A stretch of 64,000 nt of DNA from Brasenia schreberi. Its lineage: Eukaryota > Streptophyta > Magnoliopsida > Nymphaeales > Cabombaceae. How positions within the stretch are numbered: the first letter of the stretch is position 1; each line of letters opens with the position of its first letter. The stretch lies in NCBI GenBank assembly GCA_036023115.1, contig JAYKKT010000061.1:18017501-18081500 (forward strand), in the 5' to 3' direction. Positions 21,237 through 32,007 of this stretch are shown one piece after another. The notes under the pieces are model-generated. The model was given only the letters and a program-made list of their open reading frames with translations. It had not been told where the DNA came from and did no database searches. A program made the position numbers and the translations under genes.

Positions 21237-23429
21237 CTACCTTCTACATCGATCAACCAATACGAATTGTTCGTAGTGGTTGCTCGCACAACATAGGGTC
21301 CATCCCAGTTGGGGGCGCCACTTGCCTAGGGGGTGTGGGCCACGATGGTGGATGGTTTTCAAGACCAGATCTCCCACTTCAAAGTGGCGAGGTCTCATGT
21401 GTTTGCTATAATGTCGGGCTATCCTTTGCCGGTATGCACGAGCATGATCCATAGCAAGGAGTCGCCTCTCATCTAGCAAATCTAGTTCGGCCATCCTAGC
21501 ATGCTGAAGCGTCTCTAGGGGGAGGTCGAGTGCAATGGATGTATGGAATGAATGCAGTTGGGTATGAATGGGAAGAATGGCGTCTGTGCCATAGACCAAT
21601 TCGAATGGTGTGGCATTCGTGGGAGTCCGGATGGAAGTCCTATAAGCCCATAAGGCTTCATCCAGCTTCTCATGCCACCTCCTACCCTTCTCTAAGGTCT
21701 TCTCAATGATACCAATGAGAGTCTTGTTTGTGGCTTCGGCTTGGCCGTTGCCTTGAGGGTAGTAGGGCGAGGAGAAGTGGTGGTTTATGCCATACGTGTT
21801 GCACAACTTAACCATCCGCTCGTTCTTGAATGGGGTACCATTATCAGACACAAGGTCTCGTGGAACCCCAAATCGAGCCAAGATATTCCTCCGGATGAAA
21901 GCCACCACATGTTGCCCCATTACATTCGTTAGGGAAATGGCTTCCACCCACTTGGAGAAATACTCCGTGGCTGCTAAGATAAAACGATGCCCATTCGAGG
22001 CCTTTGGGAATATGGGGCCTATAATGTCAAACGCCCACATGGTAAATGGCCAGGGGCTGACCACGGAATGCAATGCAGATGAAGGGATATGAATGGCGTG
22101 CCCATGCACTTGACATGGATGACACTTTCTAACATGATCGTGACAATCCTTTTTCAGGGTGGACCAAAAATAACCCCCTCTAAGTATTTTCATCGCCATC
22201 ATGTTGGCATTAACATGACCTCCACATTCTCCATCGTGGAACTCGTGCATCACTATCCTAGCCTCCTCTAGGTCGATACATCTAAGCAGAATGCCGGTAA
22301 AACTCTTTTTGTATAAGACCCCACCCAGAATGGTGTATCGGGTCGAAATCTTACGAATGAATGCCTTATCTTTGGATGTGGCATCCTCGGTGAATCCCCC
22401 ATTTTCTAAAAATTGTTTTATGTCATAGAACCAGGGTTTTTCAATAGACCCTGGGTTGTTTTGGCAAATATCCAAGTCGTGTGTGGATGGATGGGGCGCA
22501 TGCCATATTTCCAAAGATCTGGTCCCTGAAATGGGATCGACCTTCAGGGCTGAACCCAAGGAAGAGAGGGCATCGGCGATGCCATTGTCCTCTCTTCCCA
22601 CGTGTGTGAGCTTACACGACTGGAAGGATTGGACCAATCGAGTGGCCAATTCGTGGTATGGAAGTAGTTTCTCATTACGTACTTGCCAAATTTTTAAAAC
22701 CTGATTTATGACAAGGAGCGAATCTCCAAAGACCTCGATGCATGATGCCCCTAGAGTTTTCGAAATCCTTAAGCCTTGTATGAGTGCTTCATACTCAGCT
22801 ACGTTGTTGGAACATTCGAAATCTAAGCGGACCGCTATGGGAATCTCGCCCTTTTCAGGGGAGATTAGGATGATCCCGGCACCAGCCCCTCGTTGGTTTC
22901 GTGCCCCGTCGAAGTGCATCGTCCACACTTGGTTTTCAAAAGAATTTGCCAAAATGTGGTTCTGAAAATGGTTTTGCAATATGCCTTCATCAGGCATTTC
23001 GACAAGAGTGGGATATGCGTCCTCCAAGGGGAAGTCAGCCACGTAATCTGCTAGGGCTTGCCCCTTAACGGAGATCTGGTGGTGGTATTTTAGATCATAC
23101 TCCATTAGAAGGAGTTGCCATTTGCCCAATCTACCTGTGAGAATGGGTTTTTCGAACAAGTGCTTGATTGGATCAAGCTTGGACACTATCCAGATCTCAT
23201 GATCTAGGAAGTAGTGTCTGAATTTCTGGCAGGCCCAGACTAGGGCCAAGCACGTCTTCTCCATGGCTTGATAATTTCGTTCATAAGCCAAGAGAGTTTT
23301 CGAAATATAGTAGATGGCATACTCCTTATGGGTGTCATCCTCGTATTGAGCCAACAGGGCTCCTAAAGCGTTTACATGCACGGAGATGTATAATAAAAGC
23401 GGTTTTCCTTGCTTTGGAGGATTCAAAAC
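21237..23429 (-). pseudogene. pol: A pol, 3' part: RNase H, archaeal-type RNase H, integrase
   Basis: About 729 codons. Residues 1-130 are the native gypsy RNase H, degenerate: the first catalytic Asp region reads LLYISVHVNA. Residues 165-290 form a second RNase H with D173 (HFDGA), E211 (AEYEAL), D235 (GDS) and D285, as in the Tat clade. The integrase zinc finger is H397-x6-H404-x30-C435-x2-C438. The core triad is D467 (AFDIIGP), D528 (VSDNG) and E564 (QAEATNK), with exact D,D35E spacing. A one-base gain in a G run near 21311 destroys the C-terminal GPY-motif region. One G missing near 23430 (5 against 6 in D) separates it from the RT part. Integrase would insert the cDNA; RNase H degrades template RNA. 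Confidence 0.88.
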
Positions 23430-24959
23430 GGGGGATTAACCAAGTATGCCTTTAGTCTCTCGAAGGACTTTTGGCATTCGTCATCCCATAAGAATTTCGT
23501 ACCCTTCCTCAACAGTTTGTTGAAGGGTTCGCATCTAGTTGCCAGATTCGATATGAATCGGCGCACAGATTGTAATCGACCCTGGAGGCTACGGACTTGG
23601 GTGAGATTGGAGGGTGGAGCCATGTCTATGATGGCTCGACACTTAGAGGGGTCGACTTCTATTCCCCTTTGGCTCACCATAAAGCCTAGAAGCTTCCCTG
23701 ATTCTACCCCGAACACACATTTTTGAGGGTTTAGCTTTACTTTGTAAAGCCTAAGCCTTTCGAAAATCTTTTGTAAACATTCGATATGGGTGCATCGGGT
23801 TTTGGATTTCGCCAAGAGATCATCTACATACACTTCTACAAGCTCGTGAATTTGATCATGGAAGATCGTGTTCATGGCTCGTTGGTATGTTGCGCCGGCA
23901 TTTTTCAAACCAAAGGGCATGACTGTATAGCAGTACGTGCCCCATGGGGTTGTGAAGGCGGTCTTACCCTGATCTCGTGGACTTAGTTTGATTTGATTAT
24001 AGCCTGAATAGCCATCCATGAATGAAAACATCTCATGATTTGCAGTACTATCGACTATCAAATCTATGTTTGGTAAAGGATAATTATCCTTTGGAGTGGC
24101 TTTATTCAGGTTTCTGAAATCGATGCATATTCGAATTTTCCCATTGGTTTTTCGAACTACAACGATATTTGACAACCAATCAGAATACGCAATGGGTTTT
24201 ATAAATCCGGCTTTTAGCAGATCTTCTAAACCCTCTTTGACTTGCGTGTGTACATTCGGGTGTATTTTCCTAAGCTTCTGCTTTATTGGTTTTACCCCTA
24301 TATCTAAGGGAAGACGATGCTCGACTATGCTGGGATCTATGCCCGGCATGTCTTCATACGTCCATGCAAACACATCTAAATAGGTTCGTAGAAATGCAAT
24401 GAATGCTAACTTTTCAGTTTCATGCAAGCATGCGCCTATTTTGATGGTTTTGGGATTGGAATCATCCCCTAGGTTCACCTCTACGAAATCTCCTCCTACT
24501 GATTGGGAAGGTCTTTCAAAATCGAGAATTCTATGAAATTCTGGGAGCTCAGAAGTGGGATCTTCTTCAAGGGGATCCACTTCTGGGCTTCGATCATTCT
24601 CGTGGACTTTAGACCTGAGGGAACTTGATGCGTGGTTTTCAAAATAACCTGGTTTTGTACTTGGATTTTCAAGTGATTTCGAAATTTTTGGTCTGGCTAT
24701 GCAGACAACGTCTCTTTCGAAATCCTTTTCTTTTGCCAAAGTCATACCAGGAGCAGCTATGTACAAAATCTTTTTGGTATTTTCCAAATTTTCGATTTTT
24801 TTGGGTTTTTGTAAACAAGAATTTTGGGATTTATACAAAACACACTTTTTTTGAGTTTCTGTTTTTCCATTGTTTTTGGTTTTTCTTGTTTTTCGATTTT
24901 TTTTTGGATTTTAAGTTTTCAAATGTTTTTGGTATTTTTAGAAAAAGGGATCTTCCGTC
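23423..24959 (-). pseudogene. pol: A pol, 5' part: linker and reverse transcriptase
   Basis: The intact piece 23423-24838 encodes a variable linker, then RT with SDWLSNIVVVRK, ICIDFRNLNKATPKDNYPLP, FSFMDGYSGYNQ, MPFGLKNAGATYQRAM and catalytic YVDDLLAKS. RT copies element RNA into cDNA inside the particle. The A-rich N-terminal coding region (24840-24960) has single-base length changes relative to D in A/T runs. The ATG beside the acceptor (minus strand, 24964-24965) is out of frame with RT because of two extra bases shared with D. The gag-pro frame is separated from this one by a TAA. Confidence 0.85.
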
Positions 24960-24963
24960 ATAC

Positions 24964-24977
24964 CTACAAAGGGAAAA
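24964..24977 (-). promoter_or_regulatory. Splice-acceptor-like site before A pol
   Basis: TTTTCCCTTTGTAG on the minus strand, directly before GTATGACGG. The equivalent site in C, D and E keeps the pyrimidine tract, TAG and the ATG 2 nt later. Confidence 0.5.
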
Positions 24978-24986
24978 CACTAGGGG

Positions 24987-27854
24987 TTAGACTCGGAATA
25001 GGAGGTCTAAACCATAGGTCTCTTCTAAGACAGGCTCCGGGGCACCCTTGACCCAGGTGGTCACAGGGGGTGGCTCCGGCGGTATTCGGGGAGTATAGCC
25101 GATCCCATATCGGCTTGGATTGGCCCTAGGAAGGATGGGCTCTAGGAGACCCTGGTTTTGTGCCCCTAGACTTTTGTAGGGCGTGTAGCCCATGTTCAAT
25201 AACATGTTCCACGACCTTTTGTTTTTTGAAAAGATGGGATATAAGTCGTGGTCCTGGAACATGCTATCGTCCATATTAGGCTCGTAGGGCCTTTTGTCCA
25301 GGGGTTTTGGAAATAGGGAACGCTTGGGTTTTCCTAGGAGGATTAGAGTCGGGAGGGGGCCTGCTTTAGGCGGCCCCTTCACACATACAACCTTCCTAGG
25401 GTTGTTCAACACGAGCCGAGGTGGCTCAACCATAATTTGCCCCAGGTTAGCCTCTTGGGCCTGGGAGCTTGATAAACAAGGGGAGTTTATGATCCCCTGA
25501 AGTTGTGGGTGACTCTCACCTAGGATCACTACGACTTGGTCCCTAAAAGGGATTTTGACACACTTGTGGAAGGTGGATGGCACAGCGCACAAACTGTGTA
25601 TCCAGGGTCTTCCCAGCAACAGGTTATAATGGGGGTGGATGTCCAAGACATGGAACACCCCCGTGTGTTCGATCCCTCCCGTTTCCATTGGGAGTTCGAT
25701 GGATCCTAAAGGCCTAGACGCATTCCCATCGTATCCAGTGATAATGATGGGGCTTGGGTTCACTGAAGTCAAGGTGACTCCGATTTTGTACGCCACGTGA
25801 AGTGGAAGGATGTTGAGCCCTCCTCCACCATCGACTAGGCACCTGTCCAGAGAGTGGTTGTTTAGAACCACCTCGATATGCAGGGCCTGGTTATGGGTTT
25901 CGTAGGGTCTATCTACATCATCTTCCGAAAAGGTGATGGGCGATTTTGCTCCTAACAAAGCCACTTGGGCAGACAAGGATTCCGGACTTATGTTCGAATC
26001 AACCTTGGCCCTTTCTAGAATTTTCTCTAAGACAAGTCTATGCCTAGGCGAGGTTTTGATAAGCTCTAGGATAGACATGTGAATAGGAATCTTTGAAAGG
26101 TGGTTTTCGAAATCATAAGGATTTAGGATGATTTTGTCCTTATCTGCTTTTGGCAGACCACTAGGGATACATGCTTTTGAGGGGCCAGGCACATTGACCA
26201 CCTTTTGAGCACCTTGAAGGTGCGGGGGTTGGTAGATCCTCCCGGATCTAGTGACTTCCCCCACGACCAGCCTAGGGTTTGCGCTAGACTTGGCTCTAAG
26301 GATGAGCTGAGGAGAACCTTGGATTTTCAAAACTGGTTTTGGGGTTTCCACTTTTGATGGTCCCCGAATGACGACTTGTGCGGGCCTCTTGTATAATACA
26401 AGGATGGGCGCACAAGCAGGTCGACCAGGTTCGGGCTTTTGCGCTAGTTCCTTGGAAATGGTGAGGGTACATACCTCCTTTCCTTTCCCACTGCCACTGG
26501 CGTGTTTGGGAAAGGGTTCCTTGAAGATAGCTTGAGGTGGCTCAGATTCCGCAGTGACCTGGAGCCGGCCCTCCGCTATCAAGTTCTCAATTTTATTTAG
26601 AAGAGAGAAGCACCGTTTGGTATCATGGCCTTTAAGCCGATGATACTTGCAAAATCGGTTTAAATACCCCCCTTTGGACGTGACTCCTTCGGGGATTTCA
26701 GGGAGTTCGATCATGCCCTGGGCAAGTAGGAGGTCTAGGACTTCCGACACAGGTTGCCCCAGCGGAGTGTACTCCCGTTTTTCAATTGGTTTTGAAAAAT
26801 TGCGTTCTCTCTTATTTTCTATTTTTTCAAAATTTTTAGAAGTGCCCGCCATGCCTGGATCCACCCGGACATTGGCGATTTTATGGGGCTTTGCCCCTTT
26901 GTCCGTTGTGGGCAGCCCATATGCGATGGGCTTTTCCACACGCGTTTTGGGAACGGCACTTCCTTTCCATAAGTGGTCGTATGTCCCTTTTCGCAAGTTG
27001 GTTTCGAAAAGGGAGGCCTTTTTGATCAACTTATGGAAAGTTGAAATCTCATGGAGCGAGAGAAGGGTTTTTAACTCGTTTTTGAAATTATCCAGGATGA
27101 GCATTACTGCGCATCCTTCGGATATAGGCTCTCGCACTTGGCCTAAAAGAGACCTCCATCTTATAATGAAGGCATGCACGTCTTCGTTCATGCCTTGCTT
27201 TGTATCCCTTAGGGTATTCAGGGTTGGCGTGACTTCCACGTTGTGTGCAAATCTTTGCATGAAGCAGTTCGCTAACTCTTCAAAAGTAGCGAACTGGCTT
27301 AAGTCGTAGGAAGCCAGCCATTTGGCAGCTGTGCCCTTAAGGGATAGAGGGAACCAATACACCCATTTCATCGAGTCCTTTTTCTTCTTATGGGCTCGAC
27401 GTGAGAAAAGCTGCAAGTGAGACCTAGGGTCTCCCATGCCATCATACCGATGGAAGTTCGGTATTTCATCGTCACTGTCTGTTTCGTAATCCATAGGAAG
27501 GAAATCAGACAGGGCGTAGCTTCTTTTCTCTTTATTTTGCCCTTTCAGCAGTTGCTGTAGGGCTTTACGGTCCTTTTGTGTGAAGGACTCGTGGTATTGG
27601 TTGCCTTCCATTACGGAGGCCTCTTTTTGCTTGCGAGGTTTTTCAATTTTCTTTTTAGGCCTTTGTTCACCGTTTGATGAACACGAATCGCCTACTTCAG
27701 CCTCTTGGCTGAGAGCATCGATTTTGGCCTCAAATTCCCTTCTCAAGTCCTCGATTTCATCTAGTTTTATTTTGTTTTTCAAAATCCTCCTAGAGTGAGA
27801 ACTTGATGCGCATGAGCCTTGGCTCGACACTTCACTTGGATTGGATTTTGACAT
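24987..27854 (-). CDS. gag-pro: Gag-protease polyprotein of A (955 aa), intact
   Basis: The chosen start is the ATG of MSKSNPSEVSS at 27854. Upstream codons run into the PBS and lack an ATG in good position. Residues 130-290 are the retrotransposon Gag domain (IPNFHRYDG, KGTAAKWLASYD, FMQRFAHNVE). A zinc knuckle of C-x2-H-x4-H-x4-C form lies at 402-415 (CKYHRLKGHDTKRC), a His replacing the second Cys. The protease active site is LVDGGGG (Asp675), with DGG in place of the usual D-T/S-G, and a retropepsin-like LLLGRPW at 746-752. The protein builds the particle and matures it. It ends FRV-TAA, 25 nt before the pol ATG-like codon. The length equals that of D exactly. Confidence 0.93.
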   Translation of the reverse strand: MSKSNPSEVSSQGSCASSSHSRRILKNKIKLDEIEDLRREFEAKIDALSQEAEVGDSCSSNGEQRPKKKIEKPRKQKEASVMEGNQYHESFTQKDRKALQQLLKGQNKEKRSYALSDFLPMDYETDSDDEIPNFHRYDGMGDPRSHLQLFSRRAHKKKKDSMKWVYWFPLSLKGTAAKWLASYDLSQFATFEELANCFMQRFAHNVEVTPTLNTLRDTKQGMNEDVHAFIIRWRSLLGQVREPISEGCAVMLILDNFKNELKTLLSLHEISTFHKLIKKASLFETNLRKGTYDHLWKGSAVPKTRVEKPIAYGLPTTDKGAKPHKIANVRVDPGMAGTSKNFEKIENKRERNFSKPIEKREYTPLGQPVSEVLDLLLAQGMIELPEIPEGVTSKGGYLNRFCKYHRLKGHDTKRCFSLLNKIENLIAEGRLQVTAESEPPQAIFKEPFPKHASGSGKGKEVCTLTISKELAQKPEPGRPACAPILVLYKRPAQVVIRGPSKVETPKPVLKIQGSPQLILRAKSSANPRLVVGEVTRSGRIYQPPHLQGAQKVVNVPGPSKACIPSGLPKADKDKIILNPYDFENHLSKIPIHMSILELIKTSPRHRLVLEKILERAKVDSNISPESLSAQVALLGAKSPITFSEDDVDRPYETHNQALHIEVVLNNHSLDRCLVDGGGGLNILPLHVAYKIGVTLTSVNPSPIIITGYDGNASRPLGSIELPMETGGIEHTGVFHVLDIHPHYNLLLGRPWIHSLCAVPSTFHKCVKIPFRDQVVVILGESHPQLQGIINSPCLSSSQAQEANLGQIMVEPPRLVLNNPRKVVCVKGPPKAGPLPTLILLGKPKRSLFPKPLDKRPYEPNMDDSMFQDHDLYPIFSKNKRSWNMLLNMGYTPYKSLGAQNQGLLEPILPRANPSRYGIGYTPRIPPEPPPVTTWVKGAPEPVLEETYGLDLLFRV

Positions 27855-27880
27855 GCTTTTCAAGCTTTTTTCAAAATTTC

Positions 27881-27906
27881 CTAAGTAACAGCAAAGAAAA
27901 CAAGTT
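27881..27906 (-). promoter_or_regulatory. Splice-acceptor-like tract before A gag
   Basis: A T-rich tract ending TTACTTAG on the minus strand, 26 nt before the gag ATG; identical in D (45857-45882). Confidence 0.5.
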
Positions 27907-27973
27907 AAAACGACACCTTTATAAGATTTTCGCAAGACTCCTACAAGTAAACTCGATTTTTGAAAAGGCTCAC

Positions 27974-27991
27974 GTCCCACCGGGCGTGCCA
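27974..27991 (-). other. Primer-binding site of A
   Basis: TGGCACGCCCGGTGGGAC on the minus strand, a few nt from the 5' LTR. Confidence 0.82.
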
Positions 27992-27996
27992 ATCCC

Positions 27997-30900
27997 TGTA
28001 GACGCGCGAAAAATCCCCGCCTCTTCGCCTCTTTCGTGGCTTAGAGTGGATCTTATCGTGCGTCTAAGGCCTAGATATACAAACAGGGCGTGCCAGCTAG
28101 CTTACTTAAGCTAGCGAAGATATATTAACACTGACTTCTAAACGTGGCGACTGTGAGCAAGTGAGCTCTTGTCGTCGCAGACCTTCTTGCACCGATGCGC
28201 AAGGGTCAGTCTGTACGCTTTTGCAAAAATCGAGTTTTAGGGAGAAAGTCTACGAAACGGTTCGAGGTGTCTATTTCGGGTCTTTAAGATGCGTTTGCAT
28301 GTTTTTAGATCACGTGGATTTGTACGTGCCTAAGTCTTTTCTTTTATCCCTTTTTGGGTCGCCTAGTTTGTGTGTTATGAACACTCCACTACATGGGCGA
28401 ATTCGAGCGGGGGTTGCTTCGATGCAATATGCGTCCTACCTCGTGGTATGGCGTAGATGCAATGCAAACTCACGCTACTCCAAAGGGAAAACCCGAAAAT
28501 GTAAAGACAATGCTGAAGGGAAATAACAGAAGGGAAATAACCGAAGGGAAATAACAGAAGGGAAATAACAGAAGGGAAATATGTATATATCTTATGTATA
28601 TGAGCCCTTACTCGGGTCTTGCAAATAAGAGCGAAGGCTCAATGTGGGTGCGTGTTTGAATTGAAAGACTTACACACACGACATGAAATTAAACCCAAAT
28701 ATAAATTGCAGTATGGCCTTGACTAAGGTCTTGGGAGTAAGAGCGAAGGCTCAATGTGTGTGAGAGTGTTTGAATTGAAGTACTACACACACGACAAGAA
28801 ATGAAACCCAATAGTATAGGTCGGCCCTTACTTGGGTCTTTCAAATAAGAGCGAAAGCTCAATGTGTGTGAGAGTGTTTAAATTGAAAGACTTACTCACA
28901 CGACATGAAATGCAACCCAAATAGTATAGGTCGGCCCTTACTTGGGTCTTTCAAATAAGAGCGAAAGCTCAATGTGTGTGAGAGTGTTTAAATTGAAAGA
29001 CTTACTCACACGACATGAAATGCAACCCAAATAGTATAGGTCGGCCCTTACTTGGGTCTTTCAAATAAGAGCGAAAGCTCAATGTGTGTGAGAGTGTTTA
29101 AATTGAAAGACAACACACCCAACTTAAACAAAACCCTTCGGAAATGAAATATATACGTACACTTATATATTAGGGGCTGATTAGGCCAGTGTGTGTTTGA
29201 AATTGTGCACGACTAAGAGAGTGCACGTGTGTGGTTGTGCCAAGCCACGTTATTACAAGCGGGGGGAGACTATGCTCCGTTATTACAACCCCGTATCAAA
29301 TTGAATTTCAAGCAAGTGTATGATCAAAGACCGAGTTTAGAAACTTACAAGTAGCTGGTCCGTAGAGGTCTTGCTTGAGCGTGGCCTTGGCTTTGGGCTG
29401 CAAACGGGAGCTCCGCGAAGGTACGTGACCAAGAGTGCTGGCCGGCTGCAAATGGGCGCGGGATGGACGCCTCGAAGGGGGTCGGTGGCAAGTGGGCGGC
29501 GCCTCCAAGTAGGGAGTTTAGAGTGGCTGACTAAGTGGGTCTTAGGGTCACTAGGTAAGTTAGGGACTTAGGGAAACTGGACCTAAAAGGTGAGCTAGTG
29601 GGAAGGCCAAAGAGGACGCCTAGGGGGAGGTCGGCCGAATGGGAGGTGGTGGCTGAGTAGTGGCCAGCCACTTGGGTTATCCTAGGTTCGGCTAGGCTTA
29701 GGTGGTGGCGGCAAAGAGGCTGAGCTAAGGGGAAGATGGGTGGCTAAGAGTGGAGAGGTGGTAGAGAGTGGTTTTGAGGGAGTTAGGGGGACTTACCGAA
29801 TGGGAAGAAGTGGCGGCAAAGGTGGTTGTCGGCTGGTGGAAGATGGGAGAAGGAGAGGGCCCGGCTGAGTGAGGTGGTGGCGTCCGGCTGGTGGGGCAGT
29901 GATGGTGGATGGAAGAGGGAGAGTGGCGGAGCAGGTGGCGGCTGGTGGGGCTGGAGCTGCTGGGAAGACGGGTGAGAGATGGGAGAGGAAGAGGGCCCGG
30001 CTGAGAGTGGAAAGTGGTTCCCACTTGGAAAACCCGCCCACAATGGGGGGGGTTTAAATAGGGGATGGGTAGGTCGGTTAGGTGGTTTAGGCTAGGTTTA
30101 GGCTAGGATTAGGGAAATTAATCTAGGTTTAGGGAAGGATTAGGGGAGTGGGTTAGGTGATTAGGTTGGGATTAGGCCGGGATTAGGGAAGTGGGTTAGG
30201 TGATTAGGTTCAGATTAGGGGTGGATTAGGGGTTTAGGCTAGGTTTAGGCATTTTTGGCTAGGTTTAGGTGATGGAGCTCCCTTAGCATGGCCCATAAAC
30301 CTTGATCACCCCATGTTGGTGCAGCCCTAGGTTAGGTTTTAGCTAATTACAAGCTTAAACCCACTCAATTAGGCTAAACCACAAGATTAAACCCAAACTT
30401 GACACACAAGTCAAGCTTAATACAACACTCTTGATATTTATCACCCCCACTCTCTCTCATGCCCAATATCCCACGTGAATTTCAAGTGGGCCCCACCTCC
30501 ATTTATGAGAAGGTGATGTGGGCCATGGATATGGATATTGGATTGGATTTCTGGGTCCAAATCCAAATCCAAATCCACATATGGGTTTGGATTGGAATCT
30601 GGATATATATGGTCCAGATCCAATCCAAACTGAACTCTGACTCCTTCGGGCCGGGTTCGAGACGGACGATTCGTGCGGGGCCTGACAGCATCAGTGCTCC
30701 GTCTGCGTTGGGTCTTCGCCAACATGGTCGCCCGCCTCCGTTTCTGCCTTCCGGAGATGACTTCAAATGATATTTTGGTAAGAACAGGGTCTTGGACGTT
30801 CGAGATCCTGGGATGTGAATGAGATGCAAGAGATGCTGTGCCGGGCTCGACAGGTGCTCCGGTTCCGGGCTCTTCTTGGCTCTCCTGGTCCTGTCTTGAT

Positions 30901-31109
30901 CGAGCCAAGCCACTTCGGGGTTTCAAAACATGTTTTAAAAGGGTTTTCAAAAGCTATATCATATGTTTTTTTGAAAGATAAAGTTTAAAACATATATACA
31001 GGGTTGGTTTGGAAGGCTCCTGGGTTTCCAAACTCAAAATGGCCCTTTGGGGCTGTTTGTATAAAACCAGATTCGTTTAAGGAATTCGTGGGATTTCGGG
31101 GTGTTTACA
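27997..31109 (-). repeat. 5' LTR of A (3113 bp)
   Basis: Same length as the 3' LTR. Differences seen include one base lost in an A run near 28810, C>A near 29186, one base gained near 29610, C>T near 29825 and GCC against AAC near 30905. U5 hairpin 28096-28115, PBS-like decamer 28086-28095, first donor 29791-29796 and micro-exon 29349-29397. Confidence 0.96.
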
Positions 31110-31114
31110 GGTTT
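31110..31114. repeat. Right target-site duplication of A (GGTTT)
   Basis: Second copy of GGTTT; B continues directly after it. Confidence 0.95.
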
Positions 31115-31885
31115 CATTTCATGTCCTGTGTGTAAGTCTTTCAATTCAAGCACTCTCACACACATTGAGCCTTCGCTCTTATTCCCAAGACCTTAGTAAA
31201 GGCCTTATTGCAGTTATATTTGGGTTTCATTTATGTCGTGTGTGTAGTACTTCAATTCAAGCACTCTCACACACATTGAGCCTTCGCTCTTACTCCCAAG
31301 ACCTTAGTCAAGGCCATACTGCAATTTATATTTGGGTTTAATTTCATGTCGTGTGTGTAAGTCTTTCAATTCAAGCACGCACCCACATTGAGCCTTCGCT
31401 CTTATTTGCAAGACCCGAGTAAGGGCTCATATACATAATCTATATACATATCTCCCTTCGGTCATTTCCCTTCGGTTATTTCCCTTCAGTATTGTCTTTA
31501 CATTTTGGGTTTTCCCTTTGGAGTAGCATGAGTTTGCATTGCATCTACGCCATACCACGAGGTAGGACGCATATTGCATCGAAGCAAGCCCCGCTCGAAT
31601 TCGCCCATGTAGTGGAGTGTTCATAACACACAAACTAGGTGGCCCGAAAAGGGATAAAAGAAAAGACTTAGGCACGTGCAAATCCACGTGATCTAAAACA
31701 TGCAATCGCATTTTAAAGACCCGAAATAGACACCTCGAACCGCTTCGTAGACTTTCTCTCCAAAAACTCGATTTTTGCAAAGCGTACAGACTGACCCTTG
31801 CGCATCGGTGCAAGAAGGTCTGCGACGACAAGAGCTTACTTGCTCACAGTCGCCACGTTTAGAAGTCAGTGTTAAAAATATCTTC

Positions 31886-31915
31886 GCTAGCTTAGGTAAG
31901 CTAGCTGGCACGCCC
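31886..31915 (+). other. U5 hairpin and PBS-like decamer of B
   Basis: Arms GCTAGCTTA and TAAGCTAGC with spacer GG (A and D have CT), then TGGCACGCCC at 31906-31915. The loop changes while the arms stay paired. Confidence 0.7.
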
Positions 31916-32007
31916 TGTTTGCATACATAGGCCTTAGACACACGAGAGGATCCGCTCCGAGCCCTGAAAAAGGCGAGAGGCGGGGATTTTCGCGCATCTA
32001 CACGGGC

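Larger units (their letters stand above)
16900..31109 (-). mobile_element. Element A: young full-length Tat-like element (14,210 bp)
   Basis: A minus-strand copy with two 3113-bp LTRs (16900-20012, 27997-31109), PBS, polypurine tract and a 7984-bp interior. By eye the LTRs differ at about six positions, so insertion is recent. gag-pro is intact. pol carries small indels, mostly in homopolymers, splitting it into pieces. The interior is almost identical to D. It is the innermost member of the F>E>C>B>A nest. Confidence 0.96.
14400..32002 (+). mobile_element. B: solo LTR in C gag, split by element A
   Basis: One plus-strand LTR, starting TGTAAACACC at 14400 and ending ATCTACA at 32002, with no interior. 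Parts 14400-16899 and 31115-32002 (with the shared GGTTT) add to about 3388 bp. The C gag frame continues exactly on both sides of the 5-bp duplication, so a full element inserted here and was reduced to one LTR by recombination. Contents in order: hexamer block (about 14880-14960), CCTAA-rich U3 (about 15240-15620), TATA (15632-15639), donor GTAAGT (15880-15885), micro-exon 16298-16352, 110-bp units split by A, and the U5 hairpin with PBS-like decamer (31886-31915). Confidence 0.92.

Noticed and set aside
24990..25051. Extension of A gag-pro start to 27992
   Set aside because: The extra 46 codons begin without ATG in the PBS and cross the acceptor-like tract. The ATG at 27854 matches D and the MSxS start of C.
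26647..27309. 220-codon plus-strand frame (also 44622-45284)
   Set aside because: Exact antisense shadow of the Gag domain; its composition follows from the complementary codons.
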